A DNA stretch of 8,686 bases from Syntrophomonadaceae bacterium. Lineage in GTDB: Bacteria; Bacillota; Dethiobacteria; DTU022. Under the pieces are notes generated by a model. That model did no database searches. It was not told the origin of the DNA and saw nothing but the letters and a program-made list of their open reading frames with translations. Below, piece by piece: positions 1-5,785 of the stretch. The translations under genes were made by a program, and so were the position numbers. Each line of letters starts with the position of its first letter. The first letter of the stretch is position 1. The stretch spans positions 1 through 8,686 of the forward strand of contig SLBE01000079.1 in the NCBI GenBank assembly GCA_007126465.1. Reading direction: 5' to 3'.

Positions 1-49
1 CCTGGTCGCTTTCCTGGTTGGCTATTTTTATTCGGCCGGCAATTTTCAT
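1..49 (-). CDS. Possible 5' end of a downstream gene (partial)
   Basis: An ATG at 49-47 opens a minus-strand frame that stays open to the window edge (16 codons, beginning Met-Lys-Ile-Ala-Gly-Arg-Ile-Lys). It starts 18 bp after the stop codon of the radical SAM gene, a spacing usual for an operon partner. Only a weak AGG lies about 9 nt upstream, and 16 codons are too few to recognise a family. It could equally be non-coding sequence after the radical SAM gene. Confidence 0.25.
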   Translation of the reverse strand, partial: MKIAGRIKIANQESDQ

Positions 50-67
50 TTATAGTAGCCTGGGATT

Positions 68-1849
68 TTAATGCTTATTAACCAGCAGTTCAAAGCGGGG
101 CAGCTTTTTCCTGCTTTTATTTTTCAGGTTAACGAAGCTTTGGGCCTGTTTTTCAGCATCGGCCACCACCTGCAGGCGGCGGGCTCTGCTGCCCAACTTA
201 TGCAGGTAAATGCCAAAGCGTGCTGCTGCTTTTTCAGAAGCAAAACGAACACCCTCTGTATTAATAACTATCTGCCCGTATTGATAGGGCATCCTGCCAC
301 GCAGGGTTTTGCGCAGTTCCCTGAGGTGAAAGCCGCTTAGCATGCCACTCAGTTTAATATGTAAAACTCCTTTTTGCTCGGTCAATGACACCATTAACTG
401 TTCGGAGGCTGCCTTTAACTGTTTTTTCTTCGCTTTCGGCATACTCAGGCATTTTTCCAGCAGTTTTACCGGCTGCCGATCATCCTGCTGCTGCCTTAAA
501 AATTGCTCATAGCCCCTGTTTTTCCATTCGAAATGCCTGATTAAACCCCAGGCCAGAGCCCTGTAGAGAGCTGAGGACCAGCCGGTAAATTTGACATTCT
601 TAAAAATATTTTTTAACGAATAGAATTCTTTCAGGGCTTTTACCGTTTCCCGCTGCAGCTCCTCGGGAGCCATTGAAAGAGGCTTTAAAACCGTATGATG
701 TCCATCATAAAGCGACCAGTCATAACTCAATATCCGGCGTTCCTGCTCTAATTGATTAAAGAACGGTGTACCCGGCATGGGTGTTAGGATCATAAACTGG
801 ACAGTGTCAATACGGGCATCCACGGCAAACTCCGCTGTTTCTTTTATGGTCTTTTTCGTATCTGCATCACCACCCAAAACAAACATGCCGTGAATCCTGA
901 TTTTCCGCTCATGAAAGAGCTTGATCGCCTCCCTGATTTCTTCCACGGTCTGCTGCTTGTTGTACCCCTTGAGCGTTTCTGGATTAACTGACTCAAACCC
1001 AATATATACGATGGTACAGCCTGACCGGCACATCAGGTCGAGTAGCTCTTGATCAAAAGCTGCGTCGGCCCGAACCTGGGCACCCCAGCTCCTGATTTTT
1101 ATATCTTCACGGTTAATCATTTCCCGCATCAGTTCTTTACTGTGTTCTTTGTTGGCTACAAAATTATCATCGCAGAAAAAGATATGCTCGTCTGGATACC
1201 GGGAAAGTTCTTTCAGCACACTTTCATTACAGCGAAAACGGTAACGGCGTCCAAACATCTGGGTAACACAGCAGAAGGTGCAATTATAGGGGCAGCCGCG
1301 TGAAGTCATTACGGGAATGCTGCGCAGTTTATCCGAACCCTCAAGCATGGTAATATCAGGGATTGGCAGGGTATCCATATTTACTTTTACGGGCATGCTA
1401 TCATTATGAAAAGCAGTGCCATTTTTCCAGTAGGATACTCCCGGGATTTCAGCCGGCTCTTCTCCACTTTCAATAGCTTTAACCAGCGGCAAAAAGCTAT
1501 CCTCTGCCTCGCCCTTAACAACATAATCTGCAAAAAGGATGGCTTCGTCGGGCAGAAATGTGGCATGAATGCCACCGATAACGACCGGGATTTTTTCAGC
1601 TCGCAGCAATCCTGCTATCTGGTAAGCTTCCCGGCAGGTAGCGGTTGTAGTTGAAATACCGACAAGGTCCGCTGTCAGTATTTCTTCCCAGGGCAGCGAA
1701 TCGCCGGTTCCCAGGTAAAAGTTAACCCGGTAACCTTCTTCCTGCAGCTGGGTGCCGAGTATGGGCAGACCCAGGCGAGGCATACGGACATATTTATAAA
1801 CATGGTCCTCCTTGGATTGCGGCTCAATTAAAACAATCTTTTCCATCAT
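68..1849 (-). CDS. B12-binding radical SAM protein with DUF4070-like region and STAS-like C-terminal domain
   Basis: This protein (593 aa from the ATG at 1849) has a cobalamin-binding-type Rossmann domain at about residues 4-140, including the Gly-Gly-x-His-Ala-Thr stretch near 92-97 seen in this family. A radical SAM domain follows, with the iron-sulfur motif CxxxCxxC at Cys186, Cys190 and Cys193. Next is a DUF4070-like segment (about 355-420, with the Pro-Met-Pro-Gly-Thr-Pro and Asp-Trp-Ser-Leu-Tyr-Asp-Gly signatures). These features place it with BchE/HpnJ-like B12 radical SAM enzymes, which perform methylation, cyclisation or rearrangement on lipid or cofactor substrates. The substrate cannot be read from the sequence and no hopanoid genes are nearby. 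A basic linker at about 470-480 leads to a C-terminal part (484-593) with the strand-helix-strand pattern of a STAS domain. An in-frame TTG at 1852 is also possible, but the AGGAG at 1856-1860 is 6 nt from the ATG at 1849 and 9 nt from the ATG at 1846, so ATG is preferred. Confidence 0.93.
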   Translation of the reverse strand: MMEKIVLIEPQSKEDHVYKYVRMPRLGLPILGTQLQEEGYRVNFYLGTGDSLPWEEILTADLVGISTTTATCREAYQIAGLLRAEKIPVVIGGIHATFLPDEAILFADYVVKGEAEDSFLPLVKAIESGEEPAEIPGVSYWKNGTAFHNDSMPVKVNMDTLPIPDITMLEGSDKLRSIPVMTSRGCPYNCTFCCVTQMFGRRYRFRCNESVLKELSRYPDEHIFFCDDNFVANKEHSKELMREMINREDIKIRSWGAQVRADAAFDQELLDLMCRSGCTIVYIGFESVNPETLKGYNKQQTVEEIREAIKLFHERKIRIHGMFVLGGDADTKKTIKETAEFAVDARIDTVQFMILTPMPGTPFFNQLEQERRILSYDWSLYDGHHTVLKPLSMAPEELQRETVKALKEFYSLKNIFKNVKFTGWSSALYRALAWGLIRHFEWKNRGYEQFLRQQQDDRQPVKLLEKCLSMPKAKKKQLKAASEQLMVSLTEQKGVLHIKLSGMLSGFHLRELRKTLRGRMPYQYGQIVINTEGVRFASEKAAARFGIYLHKLGSRARRLQVVADAEKQAQSFVNLKNKSRKKLPRFELLVNKH

Positions 1850-1855
1850 CAATCT

Positions 1856-1860
1856 CTCCT
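1856..1860 (-). promoter_or_regulatory. Ribosome binding site deciding the radical SAM start
   Basis: An AGGAG is followed by three adjacent in-frame start codons, TTG (1852), ATG (1849) and ATG (1846), at spacings of 3, 6 and 9 nt. The spacing favours one of the two ATGs over the TTG. Confidence 0.7.
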
Positions 1861-1881
1861 TTGTTTAAGCCTGCTGCCGGA

Positions 1882-1887
1882 ATCATA
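1882..1887 (-). promoter_or_regulatory. Weak candidate -10 element upstream of the radical SAM gene
   Basis: TATGAT on the minus strand (five of six matches to TATAAT) lies about 35 nt before the start codon, in the gap between the hairpin at 1946-1975 and the gene. The hexamer 17 bp upstream matches the -35 consensus at only three positions, so this is a tentative promoter for a separately transcribed radical SAM gene. Confidence 0.25.
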
Positions 1888-1945
1888 AATAGGAAGTTGA
1901 ACATTGGATAACGGAAGTTTTAGAACTGCAAAGAAGTGGTAACTA

Positions 1946-1975
1946 AAGGGATAGGTCAAAAAAGGCCTATCCCTT
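1946..1975 (-). terminator. Strong hairpin, probable terminator after the DUF4870 gene
   Basis: A perfect 10-bp inverted repeat (aagggatagg at 1946-1955 and its complement at 1966-1975) encloses a 10-nt loop. It starts 37 bp past the stop codon of the DUF4870 gene. In the minus-strand transcript it is followed by UAGUU, a poor U-tract, so it may be a weak or factor-assisted terminator or an RNA-stabilising 3' end. It separates the two small membrane protein genes from the radical SAM gene. Confidence 0.5.
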
Positions 1976-2012
1976 CAAATATTTCAGTTAATATTAAGTA
2001 TACTGGTTAAGC

Positions 2013-2393
2013 CTATTTCAGAAAACGGATGCAGAGTGGGTAATGAAAATCTTCTCCTTCACTCACACGCACGGCAGCCATTATTACCACTACCAGCCAA
2101 AAAATACCCAGCGGTATCAACATAATAATGATCACCAGAGCCAGGGGTATTCCTATTAAAGTAACTGCAAGTAAAGTTGTTATAAAAGAAGCAGCGATAA
2201 AATAGATTGACATGCTGATTTGAAAGTTTAAAGATTCTTTGCCTTGTTTATCTACCCAGGCCGATTGATCTTTCTTAATCAGCCATACTATCAACGGCCC
2301 GATGATATTTCCAAAAGACGGAAGTATCAAGGCTGCTAAAGCTGAAAGATGCACTAGCATCCCAAATGTCTTTTCATCTTGTGTCAGTTGCAT
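2013..2393 (-). CDS. DUF4870 family small membrane protein
   Basis: This 126-aa protein has the DUF4870 pattern from end to end. It begins with a short polar start and a His-Leu-Ser at 15-17. A Gly-Asn-Ile-Ile-Gly-Pro-Leu-Ile-Val-Trp-Leu-Ile-Lys-Lys-Asp run follows at 28-42, then a polar loop with Val-Asp-x-Gln-Gly-Lys-Glu-x-Leu-Asn-Phe-Gln-Ile at 47-59. Two membrane helices at about 61-80 and 84-110 precede the conserved tail Glu-Gly-Glu-x-x-x-Tyr-Pro-Leu-x-Ile-Arg-Phe (112-124). The family is widespread, predicted to sit in the cytoplasmic membrane, and has no established function. The start has only a weak upstream GAGTGG. It lies 71 bp after a second small membrane protein with a similar layout and is probably cotranscribed with it. 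Confidence 0.88.
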   Translation of the reverse strand: MQLTQDEKTFGMLVHLSALAALILPSFGNIIGPLIVWLIKKDQSAWVDKQGKESLNFQISMSIYFIAASFITTLLAVTLIGIPLALVIIIMLIPLGIFWLVVVIMAAVRVSEGEDFHYPLCIRFLK

Positions 2394-2410
2394 TTTACCA
2401 CTCGCTTATC

Positions 2411-2438
2411 AGACTTCTTAATACTTGCGCAGAAGTCC
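2411..2438 (-). repeat. Inverted repeat in the gap between the two small membrane protein genes
   Basis: A 7-bp perfect stem (gacttct at 2412-2418 with agaagtc at 2431-2437, plus a possible outer G-U pair) has a 12-nt loop. The short sequence gcttatc flanks it on both sides (2404-2410 and 2453-2459). There is no U-tract after it in either direction, so it is not a standard terminator. It lies just upstream of the DUF4870 start and could be a processing or translation-control hairpin. Confidence 0.35.
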
Positions 2439-2464
2439 TGGTAATAAAAACAGCTTATCGTGCT

Positions 2465-2800
2465 TTATAGATTAAACTTAGTTCCATATTGGCCAATAAC
2501 AGGCAGTTCTTTAACATTGCCACCAAGCGCATTAACAAGCCCAATTACAAATAAAACGAGCAGGAAAAGGGAGCCAAGGATTCCGACAATCCAGCCAAGA
2601 ATTGGTATTATTGATATAATCCCCAAAGCGAACCACGCAATTAAAAGGACGAGCCCCTGCTTAGCATGAAACTGGCAAAAAGGGCTATCCTTTTTTGCTA
2701 ACAAGGGAACCAAAACCAAAAGCCCGAAATATGAGAGTGCAGCAATTACCTTATTATCCTGAATATCCTCTTGTGTGTACATACTGGTTTCTTCCATCAT
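2465..2800 (-). CDS. Small Tic20/DUF4870-like membrane protein
   Basis: This 111-aa protein has a polar, acidic N-terminus with the Asp-Asn-Lys-Val-Ile-Ala-Ala-Leu-Ser-Tyr-Phe-Gly stretch (15-26). A first hydrophobic helix (about 18-35) follows, then a polar loop Lys-Lys-Asp-Ser-Pro-Phe-x-x-Phe-His-Ala-Lys-Gln-Gly (36-49), two further hydrophobic segments (about 50-66 and 69-92), and a short tail with Val-Lys-Glu-Leu-Pro-Val-Ile-Gly. This matches a widespread uncharacterised three-helix family related to DUF4870 and Tic20-like proteins; no function is established. A longer frame opens at an ATG at 2815, but the strong AAAGGAG at 2806-2812 lies inside it, so the real start is the ATG at 2800 (spacing 5) or 2797 (spacing 8). 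It has its own promoter upstream. Confidence 0.85.
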   Translation of the reverse strand: MMEETSMYTQEDIQDNKVIAALSYFGLLVLVPLLAKKDSPFCQFHAKQGLVLLIAWFALGIISIIPILGWIVGILGSLFLLVLFVIGLVNALGGNVKELPVIGQYGTKFNL

Positions 2801-2805
2801 AAAAA

Positions 2806-2812
2806 CTCCTTT
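2806..2812 (-). promoter_or_regulatory. Ribosome binding site that shortens the small membrane protein
   Basis: AAAGGAG precedes two adjacent ATG codons at 2800 and 2797. It falls within the first codons of the longer frame starting at 2815, which argues against that upstream ATG as the start. Confidence 0.75.
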
Positions 2813-2838
2813 CATTTCTTTAAGAGATTTAGAAGATT

Positions 2839-2855
2839 CTATATTGAAAATATAG
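2839..2855 (-). promoter_or_regulatory. Palindrome at the 5' end of the transcript (operator or 5' hairpin)
   Basis: A perfect 7-bp inverted repeat (ctatatt / aatatag) with a 3-nt centre begins about 4 nt after the predicted transcription start for the small membrane protein operon. At the DNA level it is a 17-bp operator-like palindrome; in RNA it would be a 5'-terminal stem-loop that could stabilise the message. The sequence alone does not decide between these. Confidence 0.4.
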
Positions 2856-2865
2856 TCTTTAATAG

Positions 2866-2894
2866 ATCATAAGTCATTTGCTTTTATTTTTCAA
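2866..2894 (-). promoter_or_regulatory. Sigma-A-like promoter for the two small membrane protein genes
   Basis: On the minus strand TTGAAA (2894-2889) and TATGAT (2871-2866) are separated by exactly 17 bp, each with five of six matches to the consensus. The predicted start is near 2859, giving a leader of about 59 nt before the ATG at 2800. It is the best promoter match in the window and lies just after the stop codon of the carboxypeptidase gene. Confidence 0.65.
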
Positions 2895-2907
2895 GCATTA
2901 TTATTGA

Positions 2908-3771
2908 TTATTCGAATTTTTGTGGCTTACCCTCCAGAAATTCGCGCAGGGTCAACCCTGACTCTTTCCACTCCCTGGCTGCCTCGACACCGATATAACG
3001 AAAATGCCAGGGTTCATAGATATAACCAGTTATATGCTCCTTGTTTTGCGGGTAACTGAGAGCAAACCCATATTTATGGGCATTTTCGGCCAGCCATTTT
3101 CCCTGCGGAGTTTGACCAAACTCCGCTGTAAAGTCAACTGCCGTCCCCCCAAAGTCAACAGTTGTGCCTAGCTGGTGTTCTGACTGCCCGGCCCTGGCGC
3201 TGAAACGATTTGCTTCTTCCTCACCATGACGGCTGGCATAATCACTGAACAGCCCCTTCTGTGTGCTGTAACTGCGGTAGGCAGAGCGAATGCCGAGGGC
3301 AATCCCATCTTCCTCTGCCGCTTGAAATAGTTTCTCCAGGTTTTCTAAGGCCTCGCTGCGCAGGTACATTTCATATGACGGGTTCATATGGGAAGGAATC
3401 CGCCTGAGGTCGCCAGGGCTGTAGCTGCTTTTCAAAGTGGTTCCCTTGGTCACCAGGGCCAGGAGGTAATCACCATCGACAATTACTTTATAATCGCCTG
3501 TTTCATACTGTTGATCCGAGACCCCTTCTTCCCCATCATTTTGTTCAACGGGTTCAGGCTCCTTTTCATCTTCCTCATCATCAGCTTCGCAGGGTGAAGG
3601 CAGTTCGTCAAACTCTTCGGGCTCTTCTTCCTGTTCTTCAAAGGGATCGTCAATGACCTGTTCCTCAGGTTCTTCTGCCGGCAGCAGATCACAGCCTGCC
3701 GCTGCACTCACAAGGAAAATAAACATCACAATATATATTAAACCTTTATTCAAGTAAATACTAATCAGCAT
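2908..3771 (-). CDS. VanY-like D-alanyl-D-alanine carboxypeptidase lipoprotein (peptidase M15B)
   Basis: This predicted surface lipoprotein (287 aa) trims the terminal D-Ala from peptidoglycan stem peptides. A hydrophobic signal segment (about 10-25) ends in the lipobox Ala-Ala-Gly-Cys with the acylated Cys at 27. Residues 28-90 form a tether in which about half the residues are Asp or Glu, with many prolines and an extra Cys at 61. The catalytic domain (about 100-285) has the VanY signature SxHxxGxxxD (Ser197, His199, Gly202, Asp206) and Glu253-Pro-Trp-His256. His199, Asp206 and His256 are the expected zinc ligands and Glu253 the catalytic base. It lies 15 bp after tkt, and its GGGAGG (3774-3779) is only 2 nt from the ATG, unusually close. 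A TTG at 3753 would give a neater signal peptide but has no ribosome binding site. A resistance role is not indicated: no vanRSHAX-type genes are present. Confidence 0.93.
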   Translation of the reverse strand: MLISIYLNKGLIYIVMFIFLVSAAAGCDLLPAEEPEEQVIDDPFEEQEEEPEEFDELPSPCEADDEEDEKEPEPVEQNDGEEGVSDQQYETGDYKVIVDGDYLLALVTKGTTLKSSYSPGDLRRIPSHMNPSYEMYLRSEALENLEKLFQAAEEDGIALGIRSAYRSYSTQKGLFSDYASRHGEEEANRFSARAGQSEHQLGTTVDFGGTAVDFTAEFGQTPQGKWLAENAHKYGFALSYPQNKEHITGYIYEPWHFRYIGVEAAREWKESGLTLREFLEGKPQKFE

Positions 3772-3786
3772 AACCTCCCGGCGCTT

Positions 3787-5769
3787 CTACAACTCCAGCG
3801 CCCGCTTATAAATATTGTCTGCACATATCCCCCGTTTTTCCAGGACTATATCTCCGGGGGCCGAGGCGCCAAAATCATCGAGCCCTATTACTGCTCCTTC
3901 TGGGCCGGCAATGTCTTCCCAACCCATGGGCAGGGCGGCTTCAACCACCAACCGCTTTTTCACCGCGGCAGGCAAAACTTCTTCCCGGTAACCTTCCTCC
4001 TGGGCCTGGAACAGTTCACGGCAAATCATGCTCACAACCCTGACTGAACGGCCTTCCTGTTGCAATTTCTTCTGGGCTTCAATAGCCGGAGCAACTTCTG
4101 AACCGCTGGCGATAATAATCAACTCCGGCTTTTCACCATCTTCACTGCTGATTACATAGCCACCTTTCAGGGCACCCTTGCCACTGTTGGGCAGCTGGGG
4201 AAGCTTCTGCCTGGAAAGAATCAGTGCTGAAGGACCGCAGCGGCGCTGAAGAATATGCAACCAGGCGGCAGCTGTTTCGACCCCGTCTGCCGGCCTTAAA
4301 ACATGCAGGTGGGGGATGGAGCGCAGGTTGGAAATATGTTCAATCGGCTGGTGAGTTGGTCCGTCTTCTCCGACCGCAACGCTATCATGAGTATAAACAT
4401 ATGTCACCGGCAGCTGCATCATTGCCGCAAGCCTGACAGCAGGTTTCATGTAATCGAAGAAAACAAGAAAGGTTGAGCCAAAGGGTCGCAGGCCGCCGTG
4501 CAGGCAAAGCCCTGAAAGAGCAGCTCCCATGGCATGTTCCCTGACACCAAAGTGGATATTGCTGCCTGAGCGGTTATCAGCCTGGAAATCTGCAAATGCT
4601 TTTAGCCGGGTTTTGGTTGAGGCGTTAAGATCCGCGGAACCGCCAATCATATTAGGAAGATACTCAGCCAATACCTGCATAACCTGACCCGATGCTGCCC
4701 GGGTAGCCAGGGATTTATCTTCAAATTGCATAAGGCGTGGATCTTCCGCCAGTTTTTCTGGAATCTGACCGCTAAACCACCTGTCCCACTGTTCAGCCAT
4801 TTCGGGGTACTCACGGCGATAATCCCTGAACAAAACATCCCACTCTTCTTTTTGAGCCATATTTTTTTCTCTTAGCCGGGCAAAATGCTTTTTTACCGGT
4901 TCGGGGATATAAAACTCTTTATCTTCAGGCCAGCCCAGCTGTTTTTTCGTCTTAATAACTTCCTCTTCACCAAGGGGCGCCCCATGTACATCGGCAGTCC
5001 CCTGCTTATTTGGAGAGCCGTAGCCGATTTTTGTTTTTACCATGATTAAAGTGGGTCGGTTCTCCTCTTCTTTCGCTTCCGCTACAGCTTCACTGACCAG
5101 CTCAATCCTGTTGCCCTCTTCAATTTTCATGACCTGCCAGCCGTAAGCTTCAAACCTTTTGCCCGTATCTTCGGTAAAGGCAATATCAGTTCTGCCATCT
5201 ATAGTAATGTCATTATCATCGTATAAACAGATCAGCCTGCCCAGTTTCAAGTGTCCGGCCAGGGAGGCAGCTTCTGAAGTTATCCCTTCCATCATGCAGC
5301 CATCACCGGCATAGACATATGTGTAGTGGTCGACCACGGGATAGCCTTCCCGGTTAAATTCTGCCGCCAGCCGCTGTTCCGCGATAGCCATACCGACTGC
5401 ATTGCCAAAGCCCTGGCCCAGGGGACCGGTAGTAGTTTCAATACCCGGGGCATGACGATACTCAGGATGCCCGGCGGTTTTGCTGCCCCACTGGCGAAAA
5501 TTTTTAATCTCTTCCATTGAAAGGTCATAGCCAAAAAGATGGAGCAGGGAATAAAGCAGCATGGAACCATGTCCGGCTGATAATACGAACCTGTCGCGAT
5601 TCGGCCAATCGGGGGTGGAAGGATCGTGCTTTAAAAACTTTGTCCAGAGAGCATAAGCCATCGCCGCTCCACCCATAGGCAAGCCCGGGTGACCTGAATT
5701 TGCTTTTTCTACGGCATCTACTGCCAGAAAACGGATAGTGTTAATAGACTGTTCTTCGATCGCACTCAA
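3787..5769 (-). CDS. tkt: Transketolase
   Basis: This complete thiamine-diphosphate transketolase (660 aa, the normal length) moves two-carbon ketol units between sugar phosphates in the non-oxidative pentose phosphate pathway. The N-terminal domain carries Ser-Gly-His-Pro-Gly (25-29), His67, Gly-Pro-Leu-Gly-Gln-Gly (115-120) and the Mg/TPP motif that starts at Gly155-Asp-Gly and ends at Asn186. His262-Gly263 is also present. The pyrimidine-binding domain (about 354-520) has the catalytic Glu411 within Phe-Gly-Val-Arg-Glu-His, His461-Asp462-Ser463 and the Asp-Gly-Pro-Thr-His-Gln-Pro run (469-475). The C-terminal domain ends with the usual Phe-Gly-Ala-Ser-Ala-Pro. The start is TTG; AAGGAG at 5780-5785 overlaps the stop codon of the upstream lipoprotein gene, suggesting translational coupling. 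No other pentose phosphate gene is in view. Confidence 0.98.
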   Translation of the reverse strand: MSAIEEQSINTIRFLAVDAVEKANSGHPGLPMGGAAMAYALWTKFLKHDPSTPDWPNRDRFVLSAGHGSMLLYSLLHLFGYDLSMEEIKNFRQWGSKTAGHPEYRHAPGIETTTGPLGQGFGNAVGMAIAEQRLAAEFNREGYPVVDHYTYVYAGDGCMMEGITSEAASLAGHLKLGRLICLYDDNDITIDGRTDIAFTEDTGKRFEAYGWQVMKIEEGNRIELVSEAVAEAKEEENRPTLIMVKTKIGYGSPNKQGTADVHGAPLGEEEVIKTKKQLGWPEDKEFYIPEPVKKHFARLREKNMAQKEEWDVLFRDYRREYPEMAEQWDRWFSGQIPEKLAEDPRLMQFEDKSLATRAASGQVMQVLAEYLPNMIGGSADLNASTKTRLKAFADFQADNRSGSNIHFGVREHAMGAALSGLCLHGGLRPFGSTFLVFFDYMKPAVRLAAMMQLPVTYVYTHDSVAVGEDGPTHQPIEHISNLRSIPHLHVLRPADGVETAAAWLHILQRRCGPSALILSRQKLPQLPNSGKGALKGGYVISSEDGEKPELIIIASGSEVAPAIEAQKKLQQEGRSVRVVSMICRELFQAQEEGYREEVLPAAVKKRLVVEAALPMGWEDIAGPEGAVIGLDDFGASAPGDIVLEKRGICADNIYKRALEL

Positions 5770-5779
5770 CTTCAGACAA

Positions 5780-5785
5780 CTCCTT
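5780..5785 (-). promoter_or_regulatory. Ribosome binding site of tkt overlapping the upstream stop codon
   Basis: AAGGAG shares bases with the TAA stop of the acidic lipoprotein gene and lies 10 nt before the TTG start of tkt. An in-frame TGA seven codons upstream of the TTG rules out any longer ATG start. The arrangement fits coupled translation of the two genes. Confidence 0.65.

Noticed and set aside
71..340. Plus-strand open frame opposite the end of the radical SAM gene
   Set aside because: It lies wholly within a well-supported gene on the other strand, has no ribosome binding site and shows no recognisable protein features.
1049..1654. Plus-strand open frames opposite the radical SAM domain
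   Set aside because: They mirror the conserved radical SAM coding sequence and look like random translations rich in Cys and Phe with no family signature.
1892..1919. Direct repeat ggaagtt at 1892-1898 and 1913-1919, 21 bp apart
   Set aside because: The spacing of two helical turns is suggestive of an operator, but a 7-bp repeat in a short gap is expected by chance often enough, and no second feature supports it.
2460..2669. Plus-strand open frame over the small membrane protein gene
   Set aside because: It is antisense to a gene with a clear ribosome binding site, promoter and family pattern.
2881..2907. Possible terminator after the carboxypeptidase gene
   Set aside because: Only a 4-bp gctt/aagc pairing is visible and the A/T-rich run is better explained as promoter sequence for the next unit.
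2908..3771. Vancomycin resistance gene cluster
   Set aside because: Only a VanY-type carboxypeptidase is present. No vanH, ligase, vanX or vanRS partners are in the window, and such enzymes are common housekeeping wall proteins.
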